Under the pieces are notes generated by a model. That model was given only the letters and a program-made list of their open reading frames with translations, was not told the DNA's origin and ran no database searches. Below are positions 49,653 through 61,643 of a DNA stretch of 61,643 bases, piece after piece. The number at the start of each line of letters is the position of its first letter. The first letter of the stretch is position 1. Made by a program: the position numbers and the translations under genes. Source of the stretch: Mycolicibacter acidiphilus (lineage in GTDB: Bacteria; Actinomycetota; Actinomycetes; Mycobacteriales; Mycobacteriaceae); assembly GCF_018455725.1 (NCBI RefSeq), contig NZ_JAHCLR010000038.1, forward strand, positions 1-61,643. The letters run 5' to 3'.

Positions 49653-51118
49653 ACCGCCGCCGGCGCACGGTGTTTGGAGAAGTGCAGTGACTTCTCGTCG
49701 ACCTTGCCGTACCGGATCAGCCGCAGGTCCAGCAGATAGTTCTGCTTGAGCCGCCACGGCGCCTCGGACCCGGAGCGGGGCAGGGCGTCCATCGCGCGCC
49801 GGAAGTAGCCGGGGCTGAAGTCCATGAACGGCCGCTCCTCCACCGCGGCACCGGGGTGCTCGGGCTCGACCCGGTTGAACCCGTGCGAGTCCATGTAGTT
49901 GAGCACCCGGCAGACGAACTCCGAGACCAGGTCGGCCTTGAGCGTCCAGGAGGCGTTGGTGTAGCCGAAGCTGACCGCGGCGTTCGGCACGCCGGAGAAC
50001 ATCAGCCCCTTGTAGGTCATCGTCTTCGGCAGGTCGATCGGCTCACCGTTGCGCAGCAGGTGGGCGCCGCCGAGCAGCTGCATGTTCAGACCCGTCGCGG
50101 TGATGATGATGTCCGCGTCGAGGTGCTGCCCCGACGTCAGCTGGATGCCGGTCTTGGTGAAGGTCTCGATGGTGTCGGTGACGACGTCGGCCTTGCCGGC
50201 CTTGATCGTCTTGAACAGGTCCCCGTTGGGTGCCAGGCACAGGCGCTCGTCCCACGGGTTGTAGCGCGGGCCGAAGTGCTTGGCCACGTCGTAACCCTCC
50301 GGCAGCCGGTGCTTGGCCATCGTCATCAGCGTCTTGCGCATGTACTTGGGGAAGGTCCGCGACAGCTGGTATTGGAAGGTGGAGAAGCCGATCGCCTTCC
50401 AGCGGTTGACGAAGTGCGCCGCCTTCTCGGGCAGGTACTTGTTGGCCCGCACCGCGACCGGGTCCACCAGCGGCAGCGAGCCGACGTAGGTCGGGGAGCG
50501 CTGCAACATCGTGACGTGCCCGGCGCCGGAGTTGGCCAGGGCCGGAATCAGGGTGATCGCAGTCGCGCCGGAGCCGATCACGACGATCTTCTTGCCCGCG
50601 TAGTCGAGGTCTTCGGGCCAGTGCTGCGGGTGCACGATGGTGCCCCCGAAGTCCGCGGAGCCGGGGAACTCCGGGGTGTAGCCCTGCTCGTAGTTGTAGT
50701 AGCCGCTGCAGGCGAAGACGAACGACGCGGTGATCTGCTCCTGCGTGCCGTTGTTGTCGACGGTGACCGTCCAGTGGTTGTCCGCGTCTGACCAGTCGGC
50801 GCCCAGTACCCGGTGCCGGTAGCGGATGTGCTTGTCGATGCCGTTCTCGACGGCGGCCTCGTTGACGTAATTCCAGATCGACTCACCGTCGGCGATGCTC
50901 TTGGCGTCCTGCCACGGCTTGAACCGGAAGCCGAGGGTGAACATGTCGGAGTCCGAGCGGATGCCCGGGTACTTGAACAGGTCCCAGGTGCCGCCGAGGT
51001 TATCCCGAGCCTCCAGGATCGTGTAGCTCTTCTTCGGGCAGCGGTTCTGCAGGTGCCAGGCCGCACTGATGCCGGAGATGCCGGCGCCGACGATCACAAC
51101 GTCGAGGTGTTCAGTCAT
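49649..51118 (-). CDS. ethA: Baeyer-Villiger monooxygenase EthA
   Basis: A 489-residue FAD/NADPH monooxygenase, the same length as Rv3854c, known for activating ethionamide. The FAD Rossmann motif is VIVGAGISGISAAWHL; the Baeyer-Villiger fingerprint is FGGTIVHPQHWP; the NADPH motif is VVIGSGATAITL. The physiological substrate is uncertain, ketone oxygenation being the family reaction. Divergent from ethR with a 75-base control region that contains phased half-sites. It ends overlapping the lipoprotein stop by four bases, in convergent orientation. Confidence 0.95.
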   Translation of the reverse strand: MTEHLDVVIVGAGISGISAAWHLQNRCPKKSYTILEARDNLGGTWDLFKYPGIRSDSDMFTLGFRFKPWQDAKSIADGESIWNYVNEAAVENGIDKHIRYRHRVLGADWSDADNHWTVTVDNNGTQEQITASFVFACSGYYNYEQGYTPEFPGSADFGGTIVHPQHWPEDLDYAGKKIVVIGSGATAITLIPALANSGAGHVTMLQRSPTYVGSLPLVDPVAVRANKYLPEKAAHFVNRWKAIGFSTFQYQLSRTFPKYMRKTLMTMAKHRLPEGYDVAKHFGPRYNPWDERLCLAPNGDLFKTIKAGKADVVTDTIETFTKTGIQLTSGQHLDADIIITATGLNMQLLGGAHLLRNGEPIDLPKTMTYKGLMFSGVPNAAVSFGYTNASWTLKADLVSEFVCRVLNYMDSHGFNRVEPEHPGAAVEERPFMDFSPGYFRRAMDALPRSGSEAPWRLKQNYLLDLRLIRYGKVDEKSLHFSKHRAPAAV

Positions 51119-51130
51119 GCCGCCAGGTTA

Positions 51131-51165
51131 TCAACGGTGTGTTGAGTGAGTCAACAGTCTGTTGA
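51131..51165. promoter_or_regulatory. EthR operator: four half-sites phased at 10 bases
   Basis: TCAAC at 51131, GTTGA at 51141, TCAAC at 51151 and GTTGA at 51161: alternating half-sites exactly 10 bases apart, forming two 15-base palindromes with 5-base spacers. The array lies 12 bases upstream of the ethA start and 28 bases upstream of the ethR start. M. tuberculosis EthR binds a 55-bp ethA-ethR site cooperatively as several dimers; this compact array is the natural counterpart. Confidence 0.75.
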
Positions 51166-51193
51166 ATTTTCCGACGTCGTGTAAAGTAGGGCC

Positions 51194-51832
51194 GTGGCCA
51201 GCCCGAATTCGACCCGCTCGCACGGCCGACGCTCGACGCGTCCGTCCGGCGACGACCGCGAACAGGCCATCCTCGCTACCGCCGAACAGCTCCTGGCACA
51301 GCGTCCACTCACAGAGATCTCCGTCGACGACCTGGCCAAGGGCGCCGGAATCTCCCGGCCGACGTTCTACTTCTATTTCAAGTCCAAGGACGCGGTGCTG
51401 CTGTCGCTGCTGGAACCGCTGATCGCCGCGGCCGACTCCGAGTTCGACGGGGCGGTGGGCCGGGTCGCCGCCGACCCGCGTCGGGTGTGGCGCAGTGGGA
51501 TTCGGGCGTTCTTCACCGCATTCGGCTCGCACCGCGCGATCGCCCGGGCCGGCACCGAGGCGCTGGCGAGCAGCCCCGACTTTCGGGCCATGTGGAACGG
51601 CTTCATGGGCAAGTGGATCAACCAGACCGCGGCGATGATCACCGCTGAACGAGCCCGGGGGGCGGCGCCGGAGACGATCCCGGCACTCGACCTCGCGACG
51701 TCGCTGAACCAGATGAACGAGCGCACGATGATCGCCGCACTCGCCGCCGAGGAACCGTCGGTGCCGCACGACCGGGTGGTCGACACGCTGGCGCACATCT
51801 GGGTCACCAGCATCTACGGCGAACAGCCCTGA
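51194..51832 (+). CDS. ethR: TetR-family repressor EthR
   Basis: A 212-residue TetR regulator (216 in M. tuberculosis). The N-terminal HTH is EQAILATAEQLLAQRPLTEISVDDLAKGAGISRPTFYFYFKSKDAVL. The ligand domain keeps the aromatic/hydrophobic character of EthR (IRAFFTAFGSHR, MWNGFMGKWINQTAAM). It represses ethA and itself from the intergenic operator. GTG 51194 follows GTAGGG. Position divergent from ethA confirms the name. Confidence 0.93.
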   Translation: MASPNSTRSHGRRSTRPSGDDREQAILATAEQLLAQRPLTEISVDDLAKGAGISRPTFYFYFKSKDAVLLSLLEPLIAAADSEFDGAVGRVAADPRRVWRSGIRAFFTAFGSHRAIARAGTEALASSPDFRAMWNGFMGKWINQTAAMITAERARGAAPETIPALDLATSLNQMNERTMIAALAAEEPSVPHDRVVDTLAHIWVTSIYGEQP

Positions 51833-51838
51833 GGCCGC

Positions 51839-52267
51839 TCAGAACTGGGCTGTGACGAACCCGGCGAGCAGCACCGCGAATCCGCCGACCTCACCGGCGA
51901 TCAGCAACACCATGCTCATCCGCAGGAACCAGCCCTCCTGCTCGAACTGGTTGGTGGTGTCGCGCAGCGCGCCGTGCAGCATGTAACTGCCGATCGCCGA
52001 CACGAAGAAGAACACCGTCACCATTGCCGCAGTCAGGTTCACCCAGGTCGGCCAGCCGCTGAACTCGACGAACACCGCGGTGAGCAGGGTGGCGAACGAG
52101 TACAGCAGCGCCGCCCGGTGCGCGATGTCGACGTAGATGTGCGCCTGATGCTTCTCGGTGGTGGCGATCTGCTGGTACTTCCAGACGCCCAGTAGCAGGG
52201 CCAGCAGGAAGATCAGGCCGGCGGCCAGCAGGGTGATCTTGGTGTCGATGCCCAGGGTTATGTCCAC
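51839..52267 (-). CDS. Four-helix membrane protein, unknown function
   Basis: A 142-residue protein with four predicted membrane helices (~10-28, 45-65, 72-95, 113-138). Conserved-looking polar residues sit within or near the membrane: AHRAALLYSF, SGWPTWVNL, SYMLHGALRDTTNQFE. The size and four-helix layout recall small membrane isomerases such as styrene-oxide isomerase or hydroxylaminobenzene mutase, but the resemblance is too weak to assign. It follows ethR convergently, six bases from its stop, and diverges from the luciferase-like gene. Confidence 0.75.
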   Translation of the reverse strand: MDITLGIDTKITLLAAGLIFLLALLLGVWKYQQIATTEKHQAHIYVDIAHRAALLYSFATLLTAVFVEFSGWPTWVNLTAAMVTVFFFVSAIGSYMLHGALRDTTNQFEQEGWFLRMSMVLLIAGEVGGFAVLLAGFVTAQF

Positions 52268-52316
52268 GGACCGTAACCCTAGTTAGGTCATCCCGTCCCT
52301 GACTAGCCTGTGGGGA

Positions 52317-53174
52317 ATGCGCTTCGCCTTCAAAACCTCCCCGCAGAACACCACCTGGGCCGACATGCTGGCGGTCTGGCAGGCGGCCGACGACATCGAC
52401 GTCTACGAGTCCGGTTGGACGTTCGACCACTTCTACCCGATCTTCTCCGACCCGACCGGGCCGTGCCTGGAGGGCTGGACGACGCTGACCGCGCTGGCGC
52501 AGGCCACCACCAGGCTGCGGGTGGGCAACCTGGTCACCGGAATCCACTACCGTCATCCGGCGGTGCTGGCGAACATGGTTGCGGCAGTGGACATCATCTC
52601 CGGCGGCCGGCTGGAGTTGGGGATCGGCGCCGGCTGGAACGAGGAGGAGTCGGGAGCCTACGGCATCGAGCTGGGCACGGCCGGTGAGCGCATGGACCGG
52701 TTCGAGGAGGCCTGCCAGGTGCTGATCAGCCTGCTCAGCCGCGAGACCACGACGTTTGACGGCAGCTACTACCGCCTCACCGACGCCCGCAACGAACCGA
52801 AGGGGCCGCAGCGGCCGCACCCGCCGATCTGCATCGGCGGCAGCGGTGAGAAGCGCACGCTGCGGATCGCCGCCCGCTACGCCCAGCACTGGAATTTCGT
52901 CGGCGGCACGCCGGCGGAATTCGCCCGCAAGCGCGACGTGCTGGCCGCGCACTGTGAAGACATCGGCCGGGATCCCGGCGAGATCATGCTCTCCGCGCAC
53001 GTTCGCCTGGAGCCGGACCTGGACTACCGACGCGTCGTCGATGACGCCGCCGCGCTCGGCGCCGAGGGTCTGGACCTGGCGATCGTCTACCTGCCGGCGC
53101 CGCACGATCCCGTGGTGCTAGAACCGCTGGCCGAGGCGGTGCGGGATTCGGGGCTGCTGACGGCGCCGGCCTGA
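52317..53174 (+). CDS. LLM-class (probably F420-dependent) oxidoreductase
   Basis: A 285-residue luciferase-like TIM-barrel protein. Typical features: MRFAFKTSPQNTTWADML start, YESGWTFDHFYPIF with the active-site His, RLRVGNLVTGIHYRHPAVLANMVAAVDIISGGRLELGIGAGWNEEE, and PPICIGGSGEKRTLRIAARYAQHWNF. Mycobacterial members mostly use F420; the substrate is unknown. ATG 52317 is preceded by TGTGGGGA only 40 bases from the divergent membrane-protein gene. Confidence 0.9.
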   Translation: MRFAFKTSPQNTTWADMLAVWQAADDIDVYESGWTFDHFYPIFSDPTGPCLEGWTTLTALAQATTRLRVGNLVTGIHYRHPAVLANMVAAVDIISGGRLELGIGAGWNEEESGAYGIELGTAGERMDRFEEACQVLISLLSRETTTFDGSYYRLTDARNEPKGPQRPHPPICIGGSGEKRTLRIAARYAQHWNFVGGTPAEFARKRDVLAAHCEDIGRDPGEIMLSAHVRLEPDLDYRRVVDDAAALGAEGLDLAIVYLPAPHDPVVLEPLAEAVRDSGLLTAPA

Positions 53175-53216
53175 TCACGGTCAGCAAACGGCTGCCGGCC
53201 GCATCGCGGCCGGACC

Positions 53217-53357
53217 CTAGGTCGCGAACCGCAGCAACTCGTCCGACGTGACGAGACGCTCGTGCTTGGCGGGGAAACCCCGGCTCTTCACCGGGTGACG
53301 CATCAGGGACCAGGCCATACGTGCGAGGCGATGGCAGTAGGTCGGGTTGAGGTACAC
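53217..53357 (-). CDS. 46-residue small protein
   Basis: A short frame from GTG 53357 with GGGAG eight bases upstream, ending TAG. The translation starts VYLNPTYCHRLARMAW, continues SLMRHPVKSRGFPAKHE and ends RLVTSDELLRFAT. It is rich in Arg and His and has no membrane helix. Clean ribosome-site spacing, a 16-base palindrome 46 bases upstream and a TATCAAT-like -10 support expression. Tryptophan, histidine and cysteine make it look like a real, structured microprotein. No family is recognised. Confidence 0.6.
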   Translation of the reverse strand: MYLNPTYCHRLARMAWSLMRHPVKSRGFPAKHERLVTSDELLRFAT

Positions 53358-53402
53358 CGTGCTGTCTCCCGTCTCAACTCGGGAAGATTGATACTGGTGT
53401 GG

Positions 53403-53418
53403 TCGACGTTAACGTCGA
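53403..53418. promoter_or_regulatory. 16-base perfect palindrome upstream of the small protein
   Basis: TCGACGTTAACGTCGA reads the same on both strands. It lies in the AT-richer 53358-53579 gap, 46 bases upstream of the 46-residue gene, about where a -35 region would be; TATCAAT on the minus strand near 53390 could be the -10. A repressor or activator site is likely. I see no other gene in this gap. Confidence 0.45.
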
Positions 53419-53579
53419 GTTAACAGAATGCCCACGGTTGACCATTAGACACCGGTTCGTCGGCAAACTGAATGCGGCACACCGCAGTGATCGATCTGAT
53501 CTTCGGTTGGCGGGTCTATCAGACGTGGCCGGGGCCGCCGACACTTTCACCAGCTGTCAATGTCAACCCACCCGCATCT

Positions 53580-54476
53580 TCAGCGCCAGAGTTCGATTCC
53601 CGGGTCCCACGTGTGACCATTGGCGGTGCCAGTGATCGCCGGGTCGGCGAACTCGATGACACCGTCGAGCAGCACATCGAACGCCTCGGGCAGGTGGTTG
53701 GAGCTGGTTCGTCGACGCCACGCGGCCCAGCGCGCTTGGGCGATATCGGCGTAGCCGTCGAGCACCTCTCGAAGCGGTGCGAGAGCGGTGTGCCGGTGGC
53801 GTGCGACTTCGCCGATACCGTGCTGCAGGTCAGATCCACCGACACGGTGATGGTGCGAGAGCGTCCAGATGTCAGCGAAGTCGCGCCACCGGGTGTTGGC
53901 CGTGCCCCGCTGCGCAGCGGTGACGATCTTCTCGGCGTACACCATGTGCAGCGGGTAGCCGGCTATTGCGATCGGCTCGCCGCCCCGCAGTCGTGGCACC
54001 AAGACGAGGGTGGGCTCGGGCCAGATGGGGTCGCCCACGTTGACGTCGACGTGGAACCGTGTTCGTCCTCGTGCCAATCGGGCCCCGACGCTGACGCGGA
54101 CGCCGGCATATTCGTCCTCCTCGCGGATGGCCTCCGCCCTGGCTGAACCGGGATCGAACTCGATGCCGTCATCGGCGGTCAGCGGTACCCCGAGCACCGA
54201 ACGGACCAGTTCGAGGACCGTCTGCACGTCGTTGCTCACCGCAAGTCCTGCGAGGTCGATGTCGCGGGTCGGACGGCGGTTGCCGAAGGCGGCAAGCAAC
54301 ACGCCACCTTTGAGGACGAATCTCTGCCGCACCGGGCTTACCGCCAGGCGAGCAAGGAATCCTTCCAACACGTACAACTGGATGAGTTCGTCGGTGAGTC
54401 TGCCCGACGCCTTGGCCTGTGCTTGCAGGTCGAGGTATGCCTGCCCGGCCGGAGTGTCGCGCGAAACCGGACTCAC
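53580..54476 (-). CDS. AbiEii-type nucleotidyltransferase toxin
   Basis: A 298-residue nucleotidyltransferase-fold protein of the AbiEii/AbiGii family, the toxin of type IV AbiE systems. The active-site segment is RFVLKGGVLLAAFGNRRPTRDIDLAG near residue 55 (a GG...DxD pattern), followed by the family's VYAEKIVTAAQRGTANTRWRDFADIW with the conserved Lys. GTG 54476 overlaps the AbiEi stop as GTGA, so antitoxin and toxin are coupled. In M. tuberculosis the comparable pair is Rv2827c/Rv2826c; MenT-like toxins modify tRNA 3' ends. The C-terminal half is intact. Confidence 0.87.
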   Translation of the reverse strand: MSPVSRDTPAGQAYLDLQAQAKASGRLTDELIQLYVLEGFLARLAVSPVRQRFVLKGGVLLAAFGNRRPTRDIDLAGLAVSNDVQTVLELVRSVLGVPLTADDGIEFDPGSARAEAIREEDEYAGVRVSVGARLARGRTRFHVDVNVGDPIWPEPTLVLVPRLRGGEPIAIAGYPLHMVYAEKIVTAAQRGTANTRWRDFADIWTLSHHHRVGGSDLQHGIGEVARHRHTALAPLREVLDGYADIAQARWAAWRRRTSSNHLPEAFDVLLDGVIEFADPAITGTANGHTWDPGIELWR

Positions 54477-55057
54477 AGCAGGATCTCCAGCGCCTGGCGC
54501 AGCGGGGTCAACACGCGGGGGAATTCTCGGGTCATCTGCAGGAGCGCCGACGGCTGCCCGCCCTGCCGAAGCCACCGCTTCAACGCTTCGTTGGCCATGT
54601 CGGCACCTTCTCGGTGCCGCATCCTGAACGCGTCAATGATGCTGCGTTCGGCGGAGTACACCCCGATGCTGTGTTCAGCGCTGATGGCGAGCGTGGACCG
54701 GCCGACCTCGAACGTTGCGGGATCGAAGTGGTGCCAGCGAACCGGGATCGTGGTCTCCGGCCGCCACGAGCCCCGTGGTATCGCGATGTCCACGGCATTC
54801 GGAATGTCGTCGATGAGATCATGGCGGGCCAGCGCCGAACGCAACGCGATGGTTGCTTTCAGCGATTTTGACGCGATCTCGAGCAGATCCTCGTCGCCGT
54901 GCCAGTCGCTTTTGCGGTACAAGCCGCGCGCCAACGCCGTGATGCGCCCATCTGCGATGAGGCGTCTGAGCTGACGCTCGCTGATTCGCTCCAACGCCTC
55001 GGAGTACCGGAACGTGTCCGGCAGTGCAGCCAACAGCTTGGGGGAACCCGCAGCCAT
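54473..55057 (-). CDS. AbiEi-type antitoxin / transcriptional autoregulator
   Basis: A 194-residue protein. An N-terminal winged helix (FRYSEALERISERQLRRLIADGRITALARGLYRKS) is followed by the AbiEi C-terminal domain (IALRSALARHDLIDDIPNAVDIAIPRG, GVYSAERSIIDAFRMR). The antitoxin neutralises the AbiEii partner without tight binding and represses its own promoter. ATG 55057 follows GGAGG at eight bases. An inverted repeat over the likely -10 (55089-55103) is the candidate operator. Confidence 0.87.
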   Translation of the reverse strand: MAAGSPKLLAALPDTFRYSEALERISERQLRRLIADGRITALARGLYRKSDWHGDEDLLEIASKSLKATIALRSALARHDLIDDIPNAVDIAIPRGSWRPETTIPVRWHHFDPATFEVGRSTLAISAEHSIGVYSAERSIIDAFRMRHREGADMANEALKRWLRQGGQPSALLQMTREFPRVLTPLRQALEILL

Positions 55058-55088
55058 GGCGACACCTCCGGAGGGAAACCTCAACACG

Positions 55089-55103
55089 TACACCGCTAGT
55101 GTA
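55089..55103 (-). promoter_or_regulatory. Inverted repeat over the AbiE promoter
   Basis: TACAC and GTGTA flank CGCTA as a perfect 5-base inverted repeat. On the coding strand TACACT makes a good -10 within it. The location, 32-46 bases upstream of the AbiEi start, is that expected for autorepression by AbiEi, which is known to bind promoter inverted repeats. Confidence 0.55.
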
Positions 55104-55191
55104 GAGGGATTCCTACGCTGTTGTTTTTTGTCGCAGCACGCTCCGCTGATCCAGCCCCCGGGTGGCGCCCCACAGTCCGTCGTGCGCCCGC

Positions 55192-56638
55192 TCAGTGGAT
55201 GGCGACCGTCGTCGGGGTGATCGGCGAGGGCAGCGCGGTGTGCCCCATCAGGTAACGGTCGACGCTCGCGGCGGCCGCCCGCCCCTCGGCGATCGCCCAG
55301 ACGATCAGTGACTGACCGCGGCCGATGTCGCCGGCGACGTACACCCCCGGCACAGTGCTGGCGAAGTCGGCGTTGCGGGCGACGGCGCCGCGGTCGGTGA
55401 ACTCGACCCCGAGATCGGTGAGCAGCCCCGGGCGCTCCGGGCCGACGAAACCCATTGCCAGCAGCACCAGATCGGCCGCCAGGGCGAAGTCGGTGCCGGC
55501 CACCTTCTCGAACACCCCGCGGTGCCGGCGCACCTCGTGGGCGCGCAACCCGGTGACCCGACCGTCCCGCCCGGTGAACTCCTCGGTGTTCACCGAGAAC
55601 ACCCGCTCGCCGCCCTCCTCGTGGGCGGCGGTGGTCCGCATGATCAGCGGGTACATCGGCCAGGGTGTCACCGCCGGGTCCCGTATCTCCGGAGGGCGCG
55701 GCAGGATCTCGAACTGGTGCACGCACGTTCCGCCCTGCCGGTGCACGGTGCCCAGGCAGTCCGCCCCGGTGTCGCCGCCGCCGATGATGATGACCTTCTT
55801 GCCGCGGGCGGTGATCGGCGGTTCGGGCAGATCACCGGCCTGCACCCGGTTGGCCCACGGCAGGTACTCCATCGCCTGGTGGATGCCGTCGAGGTCCCGG
55901 CCGGGGATCGGCAGATCCCGCCAGGCGGTGGCGCCACCGGCCAGCACCACGGCGTCGAAGTCCGCACGCAGGTTCGCCGCCGGCACATCCACCCCGACGT
56001 TCACCCCGGTGCGGAACACCGTGCCCTCACCGCTCATCTGCACCAGCCGCCGGTCGATGAAGCGCTTCTCCATCTTGAACTCGGGGATGCCGTAGCGCAG
56101 CAGCCCGCCGATCCGGTCGGCGCGCTCGAACACCGTCACCGCATGCCCGGCGCGGGTGAGCTGCTGCGCCGCGGCCAGGCCCGCCGGCCCGGAGCCCACC
56201 ACCGCCACCGTCTTGCCGGTCAGCGTCTGTGGGCGGATCGGCTCCGCCCAGCCTTCCCGGAAACCGCGCTCGACGATCTCGTACTCGATCTGTTTGATCG
56301 TCACCGGCGGCTGGTTGATGCCGAGCACGCACGCCGGTTCACACGGCGCGGGGCAGAGTCGGCCGGTGAAGTCCGGGAAGTTGTTCGTGGCGTGCAACCG
56401 GTCGAACGCTTCCCGCCAGCGGCCGGTGCGGACCAGGTCGTTCCACTCCGGTATCAGATTGCCCAGCGGGCAGCCGTTGTGGCAGAACGGGATTCCGCAG
56501 TCCATGCAGCGCGACGCCTGCTCGCGCAGGGTGTCCTCGGCGAAGTCCTGATAGACCTCACGCCAGTCATGGACCCGCTCGTCGACCGGGCGCCGCGCCG
56601 GCAGGATCCGCCGGGTGTACTTGAGGAAACCTCTCGGG

Positions 56639-56646
<8 letters not shown>
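55192..56646 (-). CDS. gltD: Glutamate synthase small subunit
   Basis: A 484-residue NADPH-binding subunit of GOGAT (488 in M. tuberculosis). N-terminal iron-sulfur cysteines are in [18 protein letters not shown] and [10 protein letters not shown]. The FAD motif is [15 protein letters not shown] and the NADPH motif [15 protein letters not shown]; the C terminus has [23 protein letters not shown]. It passes electrons to GltB. It overlaps the gltB stop by eight bases (ATGGCTGA). A 134-base gap separates it from the AbiE pair. Confidence 0.97.
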
Positions 56647-61240
<4,594 letters not shown>

Positions 61241-61512
61241 CTGGTGCTTCACCTCCGCCGTGCCGTTTCGCCACTGGCGGTGGCGAATGATCGGGGATAA
61301 CTCCGTGCGGCACTGGACGGCGGGTCTGCCGGAGAATTCCCGACAGCCAACGCCACGATATACCCGAACCTGCACGTCGTGCCGTCGATTCGGTGAAGGA
61401 ACCGGCCCCGTCGGCGCAACGAGTTCCGCGTTACGTCAACGCAATAATCGGATGATGTTCAGGAAATGTTGAGTCCCTATTGTCTGCCTGTCCGGACGCG
61501 AAGGGGACCATC
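61241..61512. other. Divergent control region of gltBD and the glutamine synthetase gene
   Basis: A 272-base region shared by divergent gltB and glnA-like genes. The part near 61431-61480 is AT-richer. GTTAC at 61430, six bases, then GCAAT only loosely resembles a GlnR site, too weak to annotate as one. A GAAGGGGACC ribosome site precedes the glutamine synthetase ATG. Confidence 0.4.
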
Positions 61513-61643
61513 ATGGCCGACGACATTCTCAAGCTCGTCGCCGACGAGAACGTCGAATACATCGACGCCCGGTTCTGTGATCTGCCGGGCATGATGCAGC
61601 ACCTGACGATCCCGGCGGCGGCACTCGACGCGAGCGCGTTCGA
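61513..61643 (+). CDS. glnA: Glutamine synthetase type I, N-terminal fragment
   Basis: The window ends after 43 codons of this gene. The visible N terminus ([21 protein letters not shown], then [22 protein letters not shown]) closely resembles type I glutamine synthetases, such as GlnA1 of M. tuberculosis. In M. tuberculosis glnA1 (Rv2220) is elsewhere, so this is likely an extra or differently placed copy. ATG 61513 has GAAGGGGACC upstream. Divergent from gltBD; together they make a GS-GOGAT ammonia-assimilation cluster. Whether the gene is intact cannot be seen. Confidence 0.85.
   Translation, partial: MADDILKLVADENVEYIDARFCDLPGMMQHLTIPAAALDASAF

Noticed and set aside
52277-52293. Possible IdeR box (TAACCCTAGTTAGG) in the gap before the luciferase-like gene
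   Set aside because: The half-sites are in the reverse order to the IdeR consensus and the spacing is wrong.
53590-53615. tRNA-like T-arm sequence (GTTCGATTCCCGG)
   Set aside because: No matching acceptor, D-arm or anticodon arm exists nearby, and the bases encode the conserved end of the AbiEii protein.
61430-61445. GlnR-like site upstream of the glutamine synthetase gene
   Set aside because: GTTAC-N6-GCAAT matches only one half-site well and no second pair follows.

Overview
This window is chromosomal DNA of a GC-rich Mycobacterium (or Mycolicibacterium), probably not a member of the M. tuberculosis complex. The evidence is the mycolate and arabinogalactan locus in its standard order (accD4-pks13-fadD32-Rv3802c-fbpD-fbpA-aftB-ubiA-Rv3807c-glfT2-glf-erp), followed by homologues of M. 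tuberculosis Rv3811 to Rv3859c with conserved order and lengths. It ends in the first 131 bases of a glutamine synthetase gene. I see no rRNA, tRNA, CRISPR array or insertion sequence. Genes were named from recognised protein motifs, lengths and synteny, without any database search.

Layout. 0-4.3 kb is accessory: an AbiEi-like/DUF559 protein, an MFS transporter and a PE-PPE-domain serine hydrolase lacking a PE or PPE head. 4.35-13.2 kb is the mycolic acid condensation operon fadD32-pks13-accD4. 13.5-16.7 kb holds the envelope lipid hydrolase Rv3802c and the antigen 85 proteins FbpD and FbpA. 17.0-23.6 kb is a tightly overlapping operon for galactan and arabinan synthesis (glf, glfT2, Rv3807c, ubiA, aftB). 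23.8-30.7 kb has erp, a peptidoglycan amidase, a HAD phosphatase, two PlsC-type acyltransferases and a metallo-beta-lactamase/Rieske fusion.

30.7-41.7 kb has a second DUF559 protein bracketed by two 63-base repeats (where M. tuberculosis has its sulfolipid region), serS, a septum-formation-domain protein, a small metallopeptidase, pheA, an iron-regulated DUF2470 protein, a CPBP membrane protein, bfrB, glpQ1, a zinc-ribbon membrane protein, a regulatory-looking intergenic region with DnaA boxes and a 52-residue membrane peptide, and sodA. 41.9-47.0 kb has Rv3847, a GDT1-type cation transporter, espR, Rv3850, a YcnI/CopC copper pair, an H-NS-like protein and rraA.

47.0-55.1 kb is the most variable part: a toxin-antitoxin-like pair with a damaged toxin frame, a DUF302 protein, a YggS protein, a lipoprotein, ethA-ethR with a regular operator, a four-helix membrane protein, a luciferase-like oxidoreductase, a 46-residue small protein, and an AbiE toxin-antitoxin pair. 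55.2-61.6 kb is gltBD (GOGAT), divergent from a glutamine synthetase gene.

Most genes serve cell-envelope construction: FadD32, AccD4 and Pks13 make the mycolate precursor; FbpA moves mycolates onto trehalose and arabinogalactan; Glf, GlfT2, UbiA, Rv3807c and AftB make the galactan and arabinan that carry them. A second theme is metal and redox handling (BfrB, SodA, GDT1, copper proteins, an IdeR box). The most interesting unexplained parts are the bfrB-sodA interval, the repeat-bracketed DUF559 gene, the damaged toxin-antitoxin pair, and several phased operator arrays.
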